A DNA stretch of 12,432 bases from Acidobacteriota bacterium (GCA_027295745.1 JAPUKI010000198.1:1-12432); one strand, 5' to 3'; positions 1-6,415 are shown, counted from the stretch's first letter. A program made the numbers and translations. Notes: generated from the letters alone by a model not told the origin.

Positions 1-20
1 AACAAGCTCAGTCCTCGAAA

Positions 21-128
<108 letters not shown>

Positions 129-238
129 AACTGTATCGCCAAGGATGATTTCCTGCGGCCTTGATGAACCGTGCCGTCATCCCTGTCACCACTCGTATTG
201 ATTATTCCCAAGGATTGACTCGTGGCTCACAAAGCTGA

Positions 239-961
239 TTATCGTACGCTGCCAGTCAACAAGTCTCGATTGTTCAACAAAGCGGCCTCGTAGACCTTCT
301 TCGCATAGCCGTTTTGGGGCGACTCACCGTAAGCCAAAAGCCTGTCGACCTGACCTGGTCCCCGGTTCCAGGCGTAGAGCGCCAGGGCAAGGTTTCCGCG
401 ATACTTTTGGAGCAAGTGCTGGAAGTGTTTAAAGGAGAAAGAAATATTCGTTTCTGGTCGGTGTAACTGTTCGGGTGTCACATTACCATATTCCCTTGCC
501 GTCGAGACCCATATCTGGGTAAGGCCTCGGGCCCTGCCGTCATCGCCGATGGCCTCGGTATTGCCCTTTGACTCAACATAGATCAGAGACAGCATCATAT
601 AGCTCATGAATTCCGGGGTTCTCACCAGCCTCCATTCAGGCCCACCATTCTTCATGAATTCCCGCGAGTAACGATCAACTAAGGTGACGATTGCAGGGTC
701 CATAGAGAATTCGATTGCCAGATCGTTGACGTAGCTTAAGTGCTCGGCTTTCTCTGTGAGCATCTGATTCTGCTCGCTCAGAACCACTATTTGATCCTTC
801 AGCTGATGAGCTTGATCAATCAAAAAGACGAATCCAGCCAATACTCCAACCATAAGAGCTACGAACCACCATTTTCCTTTCAACTTGCCTCCAGTGCTAG
901 ACACCTCCGAGACGGCCTGGGCTGGCAGCTCCACCGAAAGAGGGTTGTATATCTTGCTCAT
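239..961 (-). CDS. Membrane-anchored lytic transglycosylase (SLT domain)
   Basis: 240-aa protein of the soluble-lytic-transglycosylase fold, which cleaves the MurNAc-GlcNAc bond of peptidoglycan to form 1,6-anhydro-MurNAc. A short cytoplasmic N-terminus precedes one membrane segment (about residues 31-48, WWFVALMVGVLAGFVFLI). A heptad-like coiled coil follows (about 52-76), then the catalytic domain. The probable catalytic glutamate is E130 in YVESKGN. GLTQI (146-150) and AWNRGPG (197-203) are the other SLT signature blocks. The domain should therefore sit tethered on the outer face of the cytoplasmic membrane. The start codon overlaps the stop of the upstream 75-aa gene (ATGA at 961-958), so the two are probably cotranscribed and translationally coupled. 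Local cell-wall opening for division, secretion or pilus assembly is possible; the sequence does not say which. Confidence 0.88.
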   Translation of the reverse strand: MSKIYNPLSVELPAQAVSEVSSTGGKLKGKWWFVALMVGVLAGFVFLIDQAHQLKDQIVVLSEQNQMLTEKAEHLSYVNDLAIEFSMDPAIVTLVDRYSREFMKNGGPEWRLVRTPEFMSYMMLSLIYVESKGNTEAIGDDGRARGLTQIWVSTAREYGNVTPEQLHRPETNISFSFKHFQHLLQKYRGNLALALYAWNRGPGQVDRLLAYGESPQNGYAKKVYEAALLNNRDLLTGSVR

Positions 962-1185
962 AGCCCCTGACTTCTCACATACACATCCCGCTCCTGATCA
1001 ATCACGAATTTGTGATCCCTCGAAGCACGGAACCGATCTCGCTTCACACAGTAAATTCGGCAGCCCAAACTCTTGACGATTCGTCCTTGCCGCCCAATGA
1101 ACTCCGCCTTGACTTCCAGGTACTCGCTAGTGAAGGGCAACTCGACTGCGCTATTCACCGATACCCACGTTCCTCCATTCACCAT
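958..1185 (-). CDS. Small basic protein of unknown function, coupled to the lytic transglycosylase
   Basis: 75-aa product beginning MVNGGTWVSVNS; I do not recognise the family. It is rich in Val, Arg and Lys, has two cysteines (LGCRIYC), no signal peptide and no membrane segment, so it is probably cytoplasmic. I chose the start at 1185 because a strong ribosome binding site, AAAGGAG (1200-1194), sits 8 nt upstream. An in-frame ATG at 1260 would add 25 polar residues but has no such site. The stop overlaps the transglycosylase start by four bases (ATGA), which argues that this is a real translated gene in the same operon. Function unknown; a regulator or partner of the transglycosylase is only a guess from position. 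Confidence 0.6.
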   Translation of the reverse strand: MVNGGTWVSVNSAVELPFTSEYLEVKAEFIGRQGRIVKSLGCRIYCVKRDRFRASRDHKFVIDQERDVYVRSQGL

Positions 1186-1284
1186 ATTTCCCTCTCCTTT
1201 CTGACTAGCCCATCCTTCATTTGAAGTGTCGAGAGATCTTTCGTGGCTTGTGGAAGTCACTTTACTGGAAAAAACCAGACGAGG

Positions 1285-1313
1285 TTGTCAAATTAAGGTC
1301 AATTATTGTCAAG
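1285..1313 (+). promoter_or_regulatory. Pho-box-like direct repeats, array 1
   Basis: Three GTCAA cores begin at 1287, 1298 and 1308, spaced 11 and 10 bp, inside TTGTCAA / AGGTCAA / TTGTCAA. Tandem TGTCA-type 7-mers with a 4-bp spacer (11-bp period) are the architecture of PhoB boxes and similar OmpR-family response-regulator sites. The repeats are seen; assignment to PhoB is inference. No clear -10 lies just downstream. The same sequence reads as overlapping TTGACA-like -35 elements on the minus strand. Confidence 0.4.
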
Positions 1314-1410
1314 GAGTATCTCTAAAAGACAGTTCTTCGTCGTCCTCCACGATGAAGATCGTATGCACGATTCCCCCTAGTCTGATCTCGCTGTCCCCAA
1401 GCGATCTCAC

Positions 1411-1440
1411 TTGTCCAAAGGATGTCAACAATTGTCACGA
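1411..1440 (+). promoter_or_regulatory. Pho-box-like direct repeats, array 2
   Basis: A second triplet, TTGTCCA / ATGTCAA / TTGTCAC, has its GTC cores at 1413, 1424 and 1434, the same 11- and 10-bp spacing as array 1 located 126 bp upstream. Recurrence of an identical spacing pattern makes a bound response regulator more likely than chance. It lies about 150 bp upstream of the secreted-protein gene. Confidence 0.4.
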
Positions 1441-1504
1441 AAAGGCAGGGAAGCTCCGCATCAATGAAGGGAAGTCGATGTTCCTATTGAAAGGAGTGGG
1501 GTAC

Positions 1505-1520
1505 CGTGAGCTAGGTCACA
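1505..1520. promoter_or_regulatory. CRP/FNR-family-like operator
   Basis: CGTGA-N6-TCACA matches the CRP consensus TGTGA-N6-TCACA at nine of ten positions and is symmetric over GTGA/TCAC. It is centred about 80 bp upstream of the ATG at 1593, a plausible position for an activator. Which CRP/FNR relative would bind, if any, cannot be read from the sequence. Confidence 0.35.
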
Positions 1521-1592
1521 CCTTTTTCCAGCAGGATCGGGTACCGTGTAAGAAACGCGGCCGCCCCATTTCAACTTTAAGGAGAAAAGAAA

Positions 1593-2273
1593 ATGAAGAA
1601 ACTTACCTTCGTTGTGTCTATCCTTGCATTCATTGTGGCTCCCGCGCTCGGGCAGAACCAGCCTGCAGCACAGGCCACCGCGAAAATTGGCTACATCTAT
1701 GCCCTTGAGCAGGATGTCCCCACGGTCATTCTGTCCCAAGCCATCAAAACACCCACCGGGAAAGGTCTCTTTATCGACGTTTCTGTAGAATGCGGACTCG
1801 TGACCGACACCTGGGTTCAGAGCAAAAAAGGCAACAAAAACACGGCCACGGCTGAAGCCTCTGTAGTCGTCTGGGTTACCGTCGATGGCGCACCTCATTA
1901 CGCGGAACCTGGGCATGTTGTTTTCTGCAGAAGGACCCAGGAGCTGACGGCGACCTTTAGCGGGCTGCTGAGCCTGTGCGTTGACCCGGCGACGGGGATT
2001 ATCGACCCGGCCTGTTTTGAGTTCCTGCAGCCGGAGGAGATTGGGCTGCTCCTGGACACGATGAGTGCCAACTCGTTTAACTTTTATTACGGCCTTGAGA
2101 CATCTGGCGTCCACACGGTCGAGGTCTGGGCACAGATTGGGACCACTACCAGCGTTTCGGGTCTGGACCAGGAAGCGCATTTCGCCCAGGCCGAAGCCCT
2201 GATCGGCAAGGGTTCTGTGACGATTAACCTGGTCAGACTCATCAAAGACGAGGACGTAGTAGACCTACCGTAG
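1593..2273 (+). CDS. Secreted protein of unknown function
   Basis: 226-aa protein starting with a clean Sec signal peptide: basic MKK, hydrophobic core LTFVVSILAFIVAPA, probable cleavage around residues 20-21 (ALG-Q). The start is supported by AAGGAG (1580-1585) 7 nt upstream. The mature part is poor in lysine, rich in Thr, Val and Gly, and alternates hydrophobic and polar residues as all-beta proteins do. It has several cysteines (in VECGL, VFCRR, LCVDP, PACFEF) that could form disulfides once exported. I recognise no catalytic motif or family. A long antisense frame across it (1461-2180) lacks any signal and is treated as a shadow. The gene stands alone, with regulatory repeats upstream and stem-loops downstream. 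Confidence 0.72.
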   Translation: MKKLTFVVSILAFIVAPALGQNQPAAQATAKIGYIYALEQDVPTVILSQAIKTPTGKGLFIDVSVECGLVTDTWVQSKKGNKNTATAEASVVVWVTVDGAPHYAEPGHVVFCRRTQELTATFSGLLSLCVDPATGIIDPACFEFLQPEEIGLLLDTMSANSFNFYYGLETSGVHTVEVWAQIGTTTSVSGLDQEAHFAQAEALIGKGSVTINLVRLIKDEDVVDLP

Positions 2274-2294
2274 TCGGCCCAGGGCCAAGACCTT

Positions 2295-2353
2295 GGCGAC
2301 CTGGTCGCCTCTCAAGGGGGACCCACTTCTGAAACCAAGATGGGGCCCCCTTG
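2295..2353 (+). terminator. Stem-loops after the secreted-protein gene, possible terminator
   Basis: Two hairpins follow the stop at 2273. A small one pairs GGCGAC (2295-2300) with GTCGCC (2304-2309). A larger one pairs CAAGGGGGACCCA (2313-2325) with TGGGGCCCCCTTG (2341-2353), 12 of 13 pairs around a 15-nt loop. No T-tract follows, so intrinsic termination is uncertain; they may instead protect the 3' end of the mRNA. Confidence 0.45.
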
Positions 2354-2710
2354 TCCCTTGTGATCCACCCGTGCCTTCATTGCAGAAAACACCTACCATC
2401 GACACGACCGCCTTCAACTACTTTCATTTGACTTGCGTGGATTTCTTCTGCTTCACCTGCAATTCCGAATTTTTTGTTGCTTATCTATCACTTCCTGAGC
2501 TATAGTCTGAGGAAAGAAACTGACCCGTCGGCGCAGTGTCTGGGGCGGGGAATGTCACGAAAATCGTCAGATGACCTGACAGAATTTGTCAAAAATAGTT
2601 TTCAAGAGTGATCGCTTGAAGTCCATAAGTTACATCATATCATTGATTTAGCTGATCCCTCAGAAATGGACCCTTTCGTGCTTGTAGGAAATAGAGGAGA
2701 GAAACAAACC
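2354..2710. other. Leader and spacer before the PilZ gene
   Basis: No gene is evident. The stretch holds GTCA-type motifs: TGTCACGAAAA at 2553-2563 also occurs exactly at 1433-1443, and TCGTCAG/TTTGTCAA follow. There is an inverted repeat GTCAG/CTGAC (2566-2580) and another, TTCAAG/CTTGAA (2601-2606/2615-2620). I looked for a c-di-GMP riboswitch because the next gene is PilZ and found no GEMM-like core. Confidence 0.5.
2616..2643 (+). promoter_or_regulatory. Candidate sigma70 promoter for the PilZ gene
   Basis: TTGAAG (2616-2621), 16-bp spacer, TATCAT (2638-2643): four and five of six consensus matches. Transcription would start near 2650, leaving a leader of about 60 nt before the ATG at 2711. 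The -35 overlaps the right arm of the TTCAAG/CTTGAA inverted repeat, which could be an operator. Confidence 0.4.
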
Positions 2711-3412
2711 ATGAACTTAGAAGAACATCAGGGCGCTAGTGCGCCTACTCAAACCTTACCATCTAGCCAAGCACCAGCTGAGAGCTCCGGTCATTTCCCC
2801 AAGGAGGGGGAAGTGATTTCCCTCCATGTGAAATCAAAAGGTGAGGTGGCGGCCACTGTGACAGGTCGCTCACAGGACGAGCTCTCCATAGAGTTGGTCC
2901 GACTTGCCTCGCTCCCTTTTAAAAGAGGACAACAGGTTCGGATCAAGTACTGGGCTGAGGGGTCCATTGCCTATTACTGGGAGGCAAAGGTTGTCAGGGG
3001 CACTGGAAAGACCAAGAAGCAGATGAAGCTGAAGTTAGGGAGCGCCGGAGTAACAGTGCAGCGCAGGACATCTTTTAGGGTACCAGCACGAATCCCCTTG
3101 TCTGGCACCGTCATCGAGTCAGCCAACTCCCAACTGGCCGGTGCGACCTGTAGAGGCAGGACCAAAGATATCAGTGTAGGGGGATTGGCATTTGAAACCG
3201 ATCTTCCCTTGAAGGTAGGTGACAAACTGGCGGTGAAACTCCAGTTCAGCCGTTCGCGTGAAGTCGATGCCGTGGGGTGGGTTTTGCGATCAAGCAGAGT
3301 CGAGGGTGGAGGAGAATATCTCCACTCTGTCGCTATGGCGTTCCTGCAGTACGAAGCCCAGGATCAAAACCGACTCCTCCAGTTCTTGGTTTTCGCCAGC
3401 GTCACTCACTAA
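2711..3412 (+). CDS. YcgR-like PilZ-domain protein (c-di-GMP receptor)
   Basis: 233-aa cytoplasmic protein. After a low-complexity Ser/Pro/Ala head (to about residue 28), residues about 30-115 form a YcgR-type N-terminal beta domain. The PilZ domain follows (about 116-225). Both c-di-GMP-binding signatures are present: RRTSFR (118-123, the RxxxR motif) and DISVGG (153-158, the D/NxSxxG motif). Proteins of this architecture bind c-di-GMP and alter motility, exopolysaccharide or secretion machinery. I chose the start at 2711 because GAGGAGAG (2695-2702) lies about 8 nt upstream; an in-frame ATG at 2666 would add 15 residues without a comparable site. No flagellar, pilus or cellulose gene is in the window, so the target is unknown. 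Confidence 0.85.
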   Translation: MNLEEHQGASAPTQTLPSSQAPAESSGHFPKEGEVISLHVKSKGEVAATVTGRSQDELSIELVRLASLPFKRGQQVRIKYWAEGSIAYYWEAKVVRGTGKTKKQMKLKLGSAGVTVQRRTSFRVPARIPLSGTVIESANSQLAGATCRGRTKDISVGGLAFETDLPLKVGDKLAVKLQFSRSREVDAVGWVLRSSRVEGGGEYLHSVAMAFLQYEAQDQNRLLQFLVFASVTH

Positions 3413-3448
3413 GACTTCGGGTAATTCCACAAGGTAAAAAGCACTAAG

Positions 3449-3478
3449 AAGGGGACAGTGTACACTGTCCCCTTTTTT
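3449..3478 (+). terminator. Perfect 26-bp palindrome with T-run
   Basis: AAGGGGACAGTG (3449-3460) and CACTGTCCCCTT (3463-3474) are perfect complements around TA, followed by T's to 3478. It could terminate the PilZ transcript. Complete palindromicity with only 2 nt at the centre is more than termination needs. GGGGACAG-type palindromes recur between genes in many environmental genomes, some next to REP-associated Y1 transposases, so it may be a mobile REP-like unit doubling as a terminator. The association is from memory. Confidence 0.65.
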
Positions 3479-3575
3479 GGCCCCCTCACCTCTTTTCCAG
3501 TACTTCTTTGTCGAAACTCATTCGGTGCCAGCCCGAGAAAAAAGGTTTTATCCGTAGAGGTTTAGCCTTCGCATT

Positions 3576-4178
3576 GTGGACCTGTCCCCATCAGACTGTC
3601 CTACTGTACGGAAAAGACTTGAAGAGAACGGTTATGATGTGTCCCTCAGCACACGCTTAAAAAACAACGTGAAGTCAAGTATGATCAGGTTTACAGGGCT
3701 TCTGTTCGAATGTGGCCTGGCACCTCACCAGGACCAGAACTTGACTGTCAAACTGGAAATCGACGCCAATCCTCCAGCCGGTTTCGGCATTCACACGAGT
3801 ACCATCAATAAGTACTTTCCCTACGTCATTCACCATCACGACAGGCCTACTTTTCTAGCGGGTAAATTACACGCGATTCTACAGCGAAGATACGCCAAAG
3901 GAAGAGATTATTATGACCTTGTCTTTTACTTGAATCGCTGGCTGGACATCCAGCCCAACTTTCCTTATCTCAATAATGCGCTTGCCCAAACTGGATACGA
4001 AGGAGCTGAGGTTACTCTAGAGAACTGGAGAAGGCTTGTGGCACAAAAAGTAGAGTCTCTGAACTGGAAACAGGTCATTGAGGACCTTGAGCCATTCCTG
4101 TTGCGCTCCAACGATCGCAATTTAGTCAATAAAGAGCTCCTGCTCGGTTCGTTAAGGGACACAAGGTCACGCGCGTAG
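3576..4178 (+). pseudogene. AbiEii/AbiGii-type nucleotidyltransferase toxin, 5'-truncated remnant
   Basis: The 200-aa open frame matches the C-terminal two-thirds of AbiEii toxins: the strand LTVKLEIDANPPAGF (about residues 56-70) and the helix FLAGKLHAILQRRYAKGRDYYDLVFYL, ending in an ENWRRLV helix and a PFLLRS region. The N-terminal catalytic part, which should hold a KGGTAL motif and a RxSxDLDF motif, is missing. The frame opens at a GTG with no ribosome binding site, just after a stop at 3555-3557. In another frame (about 3550-3579), codons read IRRGLAFALW, resembling a decayed RFSxDLDFAL block. That suggests a frameshift near 3580-3605 plus loss of the catalytic aspartates. No AbiEi antitoxin is adjacent. 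The 3' end lies inside a perfect palindrome. Family assignment is fairly secure; the frameshift is inference. Confidence 0.75.
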
Positions 4179-4202
4179 CTCGCCACTCGTGGCGAGCTAC
4201 GC
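4173..4202. repeat. Perfect 30-bp palindromic repeat at the end of the toxin remnant
   Basis: GCGTAGCTCGCCAC (4173-4186) and GTGGCGAGCTACGC (4189-4202) are perfect reverse complements around TC. The TAG stop of the toxin remnant (4176-4178) lies in the left arm, so the palindrome supplies the current stop. No T-run follows, so this is a dispersed palindromic (REP-like) sequence rather than an ordinary terminator. Confidence 0.7.
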
Positions 4203-4292
4203 TGACAGGGCGGATACTGTCGATGTCGCAGTAGAAAAGTTATGAAGAGTCCTGAGCTAGCACTAGCGACCGTTTCAACGTATCATGAGGGA

Positions 4293-5363
4293 ATGAAATT
4301 GCGAATGAATATTCTCCCAATGGTCGCTTTGCTTCTCTTCTCTGGCGCCTTCATCACTTCCGGATTGGCTCAGGAGAAGCAAGACTCAAAAGCAGATATC
4401 GTTGCGGAAGTGGGGGGAGTGCCCATCACCCGAGACGATCTCCAAAGCATCGCAGCAGACGAATTGGAAGCAGTAGAGATACAATCGCTTCAGTTTCAAG
4501 CCCACCTAGAAAGCGAACGACATCGGATTCTGGAAGACCGGCTCGAGGTGATGCTGGCCGAGAAACTGGTCGCTCTGGAAGCCTCAGAACAGGGACTCTC
4601 AACAGAAGAGTTACTCGAGAGGGAAATTCGCACAAAATTTGAGGAACCAACTCAAGAAGAGGTTGAGGGCTTCTACCTGATAAACCAACAAACAATGCAG
4701 GGCCCCAAAGTGCAAATGCTTCCTAGGATCCGACAACACCTGTCTGATGAATTCGAGGAAGAGGCCTACCAAGCTTATGTAGACCAGCTGAGCACCAAGT
4801 ACGCCGTCGCCAATTATCTCGAACCGCTCAGGCGGGACATCGCCACCTCTGGACATCCCTCCCATGGTCCTGCCGATGCCCCGGTGACGATTGTGGAATT
4901 CTCCGACTTCGAGTGCCCCTACTGCTCTGGACTGCTGGGCACCATCAGAAACATCCAGCAAAACTACTCTGACCAGGTTCGCCTGGTGTATCGCCAATTT
5001 CCACTGGTCAACTTACATCCCAACGCTCGGAAGGCCGCTGAAGCCTCGCTCTGTGCTAACCAGCAAGGTAAGTTCTGGGAAATGCATGATTTAATGTTTG
5101 AGGACCAGACCGGCTTGAGTGTAGAGGCTTTGGAAGAAAAGGCACAATCACTCGGCTTAGATGAATCTGCTTTCCAAAAGTGTCTCAATTCAGCCCAGAT
5201 TGCCGAGCTGGTGCAGGCAGATGTCAGAGCCGGGGCCGTTGCGGGCGTCACTGGAACACCTGCCCTCTTTATCAACGGCCGGGCACTGGTCGGGAACGTC
5301 CCCTATGCCCAGATCGCAGAGATTATCGATGAGGAGCTGAAGATACTCCAATCCCAGGAATGA
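4293..5363 (+). CDS. Exported DsbA-family thiol oxidoreductase with SurA-like N-terminal domain
   Basis: About 356 aa. A Sec signal peptide (MKLRMNILPM then a hydrophobic run, cleaved after GLAQ, near residue 27) directs it to the periplasm. Residues about 33-175 (starting DIVAEVGGVPITRDDL) resemble the N-terminal helical chaperone domain of SurA/PpiC prolyl isomerases, without the parvulin domain. Residues about 190-350 are a DsbA/DsbG-type thioredoxin fold with active site CPYC (208-211) and cis-proline loop GTPALF (TP at 322-323). Likely role: forming or shuffling disulfides in exported proteins, with the first domain holding unfolded clients. The start is uncertain. ATG 4293 gives a good signal peptide; 4242 would add 17 residues and 4305 would trim four. 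GAGGG (4287-4291) is spaced best for 4305. It leads a plus-strand series with the next gene 34 bp away. Confidence 0.85.
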   Translation: MKLRMNILPMVALLLFSGAFITSGLAQEKQDSKADIVAEVGGVPITRDDLQSIAADELEAVEIQSLQFQAHLESERHRILEDRLEVMLAEKLVALEASEQGLSTEELLEREIRTKFEEPTQEEVEGFYLINQQTMQGPKVQMLPRIRQHLSDEFEEEAYQAYVDQLSTKYAVANYLEPLRRDIATSGHPSHGPADAPVTIVEFSDFECPYCSGLLGTIRNIQQNYSDQVRLVYRQFPLVNLHPNARKAAEASLCANQQGKFWEMHDLMFEDQTGLSVEALEEKAQSLGLDESAFQKCLNSAQIAELVQADVRAGAVAGVTGTPALFINGRALVGNVPYAQIAEIIDEELKILQSQE

Positions 5364-5397
5364 TGACTTGTGGGCAGTATTGATGGAGGATACGACG

Positions 5398-5844
5398 ATG
5401 GACGAGCTGCAGGAAAGCCAGAGTAAGAAGAAGGTATTCGAAACTCTCTTCGGTCCCAGAGGCTCTGAGAAATCTCCCCTGGATCACTTCACGACCAGTC
5501 TCTACCGGGAGATCTGGACCCGAACGGCCCTCACCGTGTCGGACCGAAGCATGATCACCGTCGCGCTGCTGGCCGCTCTGGGTCGGGACCGTGAACTTGT
5601 CCGGCATATCGAGGGAGCTCTCAATATCGGTATTTCCTGCGAGCGGATCAACGAAATCATGCTTCACGTGGCCCATTACGCGGGTTGGCCGGCCGGACAT
5701 AACGGACAGTGTATCGCCCTGGAACAATACGAAGAAGAAGCAACGCCTAAGCAGTATGACACCCTTCGAAAGAATGCCCGGGAGGTTCCTGAGAATCTGA
5801 CCAGAGGTCGAGCCGGCGACCTGATTGCCAAGCTCACCTCATAG
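5398..5844 (+). CDS. Carboxymuconolactone decarboxylase family protein
   Basis: 148 aa, all helical. The family core spans about residues 35-110: TALTVSDRSMITVALLAALG, then RHIEGALNIGIS and EIMLHVAHYAGWPAGHNG. True gamma-carboxymuconolactone decarboxylases act in protocatechuate breakdown. AhpD relatives use a CxxC pair for peroxide reduction, but here only a single cysteine (GISCERI) is near that region, so AhpD-type disulfide chemistry is unlikely. The start at 5398 is chosen because GGAGG (5385-5389) is 8 nt upstream; in-frame ATG 5383 overlaps that site. It sits between dsbA-like and tadA genes with short gaps, with no aromatic-degradation genes nearby. A redox role beside the DsbA-like protein is possible but unproven. 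Confidence 0.8.
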   Translation: MDELQESQSKKKVFETLFGPRGSEKSPLDHFTTSLYREIWTRTALTVSDRSMITVALLAALGRDRELVRHIEGALNIGISCERINEIMLHVAHYAGWPAGHNGQCIALEQYEEEATPKQYDTLRKNAREVPENLTRGRAGDLIAKLTS

Positions 5845-5903
5845 GCAGCCACGATGAGTCCCCTGGACTAGCCGACTCCGCCCGTATCTGGGGCAGAGAA
5901 ACC

Positions 5904-6368
5904 ATGGAACAGTGGATGAAATTGGCCCTGGAGGAAGCTCAAAGAGCAGATCAAGAGGGGGAGGTCCCGGTGGGATGTGTGGCCGTCCTGCGGAATGAAC
6001 TCGTGGCCAGAGATCACAACCGGAGTCTCCAGCTTCACGATCCCACGGCCCATGCTGAAATACTGGTTCTGCGGCAGGCAGGCCAGCAACTTTCCAACTA
6101 TCGTCTGAAGGATATAGAAATTTATGTCACTATTGAGCCCTGCGCCATGTGCGCTGGAGCCCTGATCTGGGCTCGCGTCAAACAGCTGATCTTCGGCGCA
6201 CGAGACCAGAAAGCAGGGGCCGTTTTTTCCAAAGCTTCCCTTCTTTCCGAGGGTCGGTTCAATCACAGTGTCCAGGTTGTAGAGGGCGTCCTGGCCAGGC
6301 CATCCCGTGAGATTCTTCAAGAGTTTTTTTCCCGCCGGCGCTCCTCCCACCCACAGAAAACCATTTGA
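5904..6368 (+). CDS. tadA: tRNA-specific adenosine deaminase TadA
   Basis: 154-aa zinc-dependent deaminase that converts adenosine-34 to inosine in tRNA-Arg(ACG), letting one tRNA read several Arg codons. The cytidine/deoxycytidylate deaminase fold is complete: HAE (50-52) supplies a zinc ligand and the proton-shuttling glutamate, and PCAMC (79-83) supplies the two cysteine ligands. EVPVGCVAV near the N-terminus and FGARDQKAGA (97-106) match TadA. Length is normal. The ribosome binding site is weak (a purine stretch just upstream). It follows the decarboxylase-family gene by 59 bp on the same strand and probably shares its transcript. Confidence 0.95.
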   Translation: MEQWMKLALEEAQRADQEGEVPVGCVAVLRNELVARDHNRSLQLHDPTAHAEILVLRQAGQQLSNYRLKDIEIYVTIEPCAMCAGALIWARVKQLIFGARDQKAGAVFSKASLLSEGRFNHSVQVVEGVLARPSREILQEFFSRRRSSHPQKTI

Positions 6369-6386
6369 CCTCTGACTCCCGGCTAC

Positions 6387-6415
6387 TTGAACGAAGCTGG
6401 TCGTACCCTTATAAT
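6387..6415 (+). promoter_or_regulatory. Strong sigma70-type promoter for the A-type Fe-S carrier
   Basis: TTGAAC (6387-6392), 17-bp spacer, TATAAT (6410-6415, perfect). The predicted start near 6422 leaves about a 30-nt leader before ATG 6453. The promoter lies just after the tadA stop, so the carrier gene can be expressed independently. It also rules out the longer TTG-initiated frame at 6387, which would begin inside the -35 box. Confidence 0.72.

Larger units (their letters stand above)
1186..1592. other. Divergent intergenic region with regulatory sites
   Basis: 407-bp spacer between the minus-strand 75-aa gene and the plus-strand secreted-protein gene, so it must hold promoters for both directions. 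I found no convincing -35/-10 pair on either strand. It does contain two triplets of direct GTCA repeats, a CRP/FNR-like palindrome and a 10-bp direct repeat (GGGTACCGTG at 1499-1508 and 1539-1548). Open frames crossing it have no ribosome binding site or recognisable product. Confidence 0.6.

Noticed and set aside
1226..1708. Plus-strand frame of 160 codons across the divergent spacer
   Set aside because: Low-complexity, serine-rich start, no ribosome binding site, and it runs through regulatory repeats into the real gene in another frame.
1461..2180. Minus-strand frame of 239 codons
   Set aside because: No ribosome binding site or recognisable protein; it mirrors the plus-strand gene at 1593-2273, which has a signal peptide and a good ribosome binding site.
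2514..2710. c-di-GMP riboswitch in the PilZ leader
   Set aside because: The expected conserved GEMM core and paired elements are not visible; only short inverted repeats and GTCA motifs are present.
3576..4178. Functional AbiEii toxin-antitoxin system
   Set aside because: The catalytic N-terminal motifs are absent, the start has no ribosome binding site and there is no antitoxin gene.
4173..4202. Palindrome as intrinsic terminator of the toxin remnant
   Set aside because: No T-run follows and the arms are separated by only two bases; better described as a palindromic repeat.
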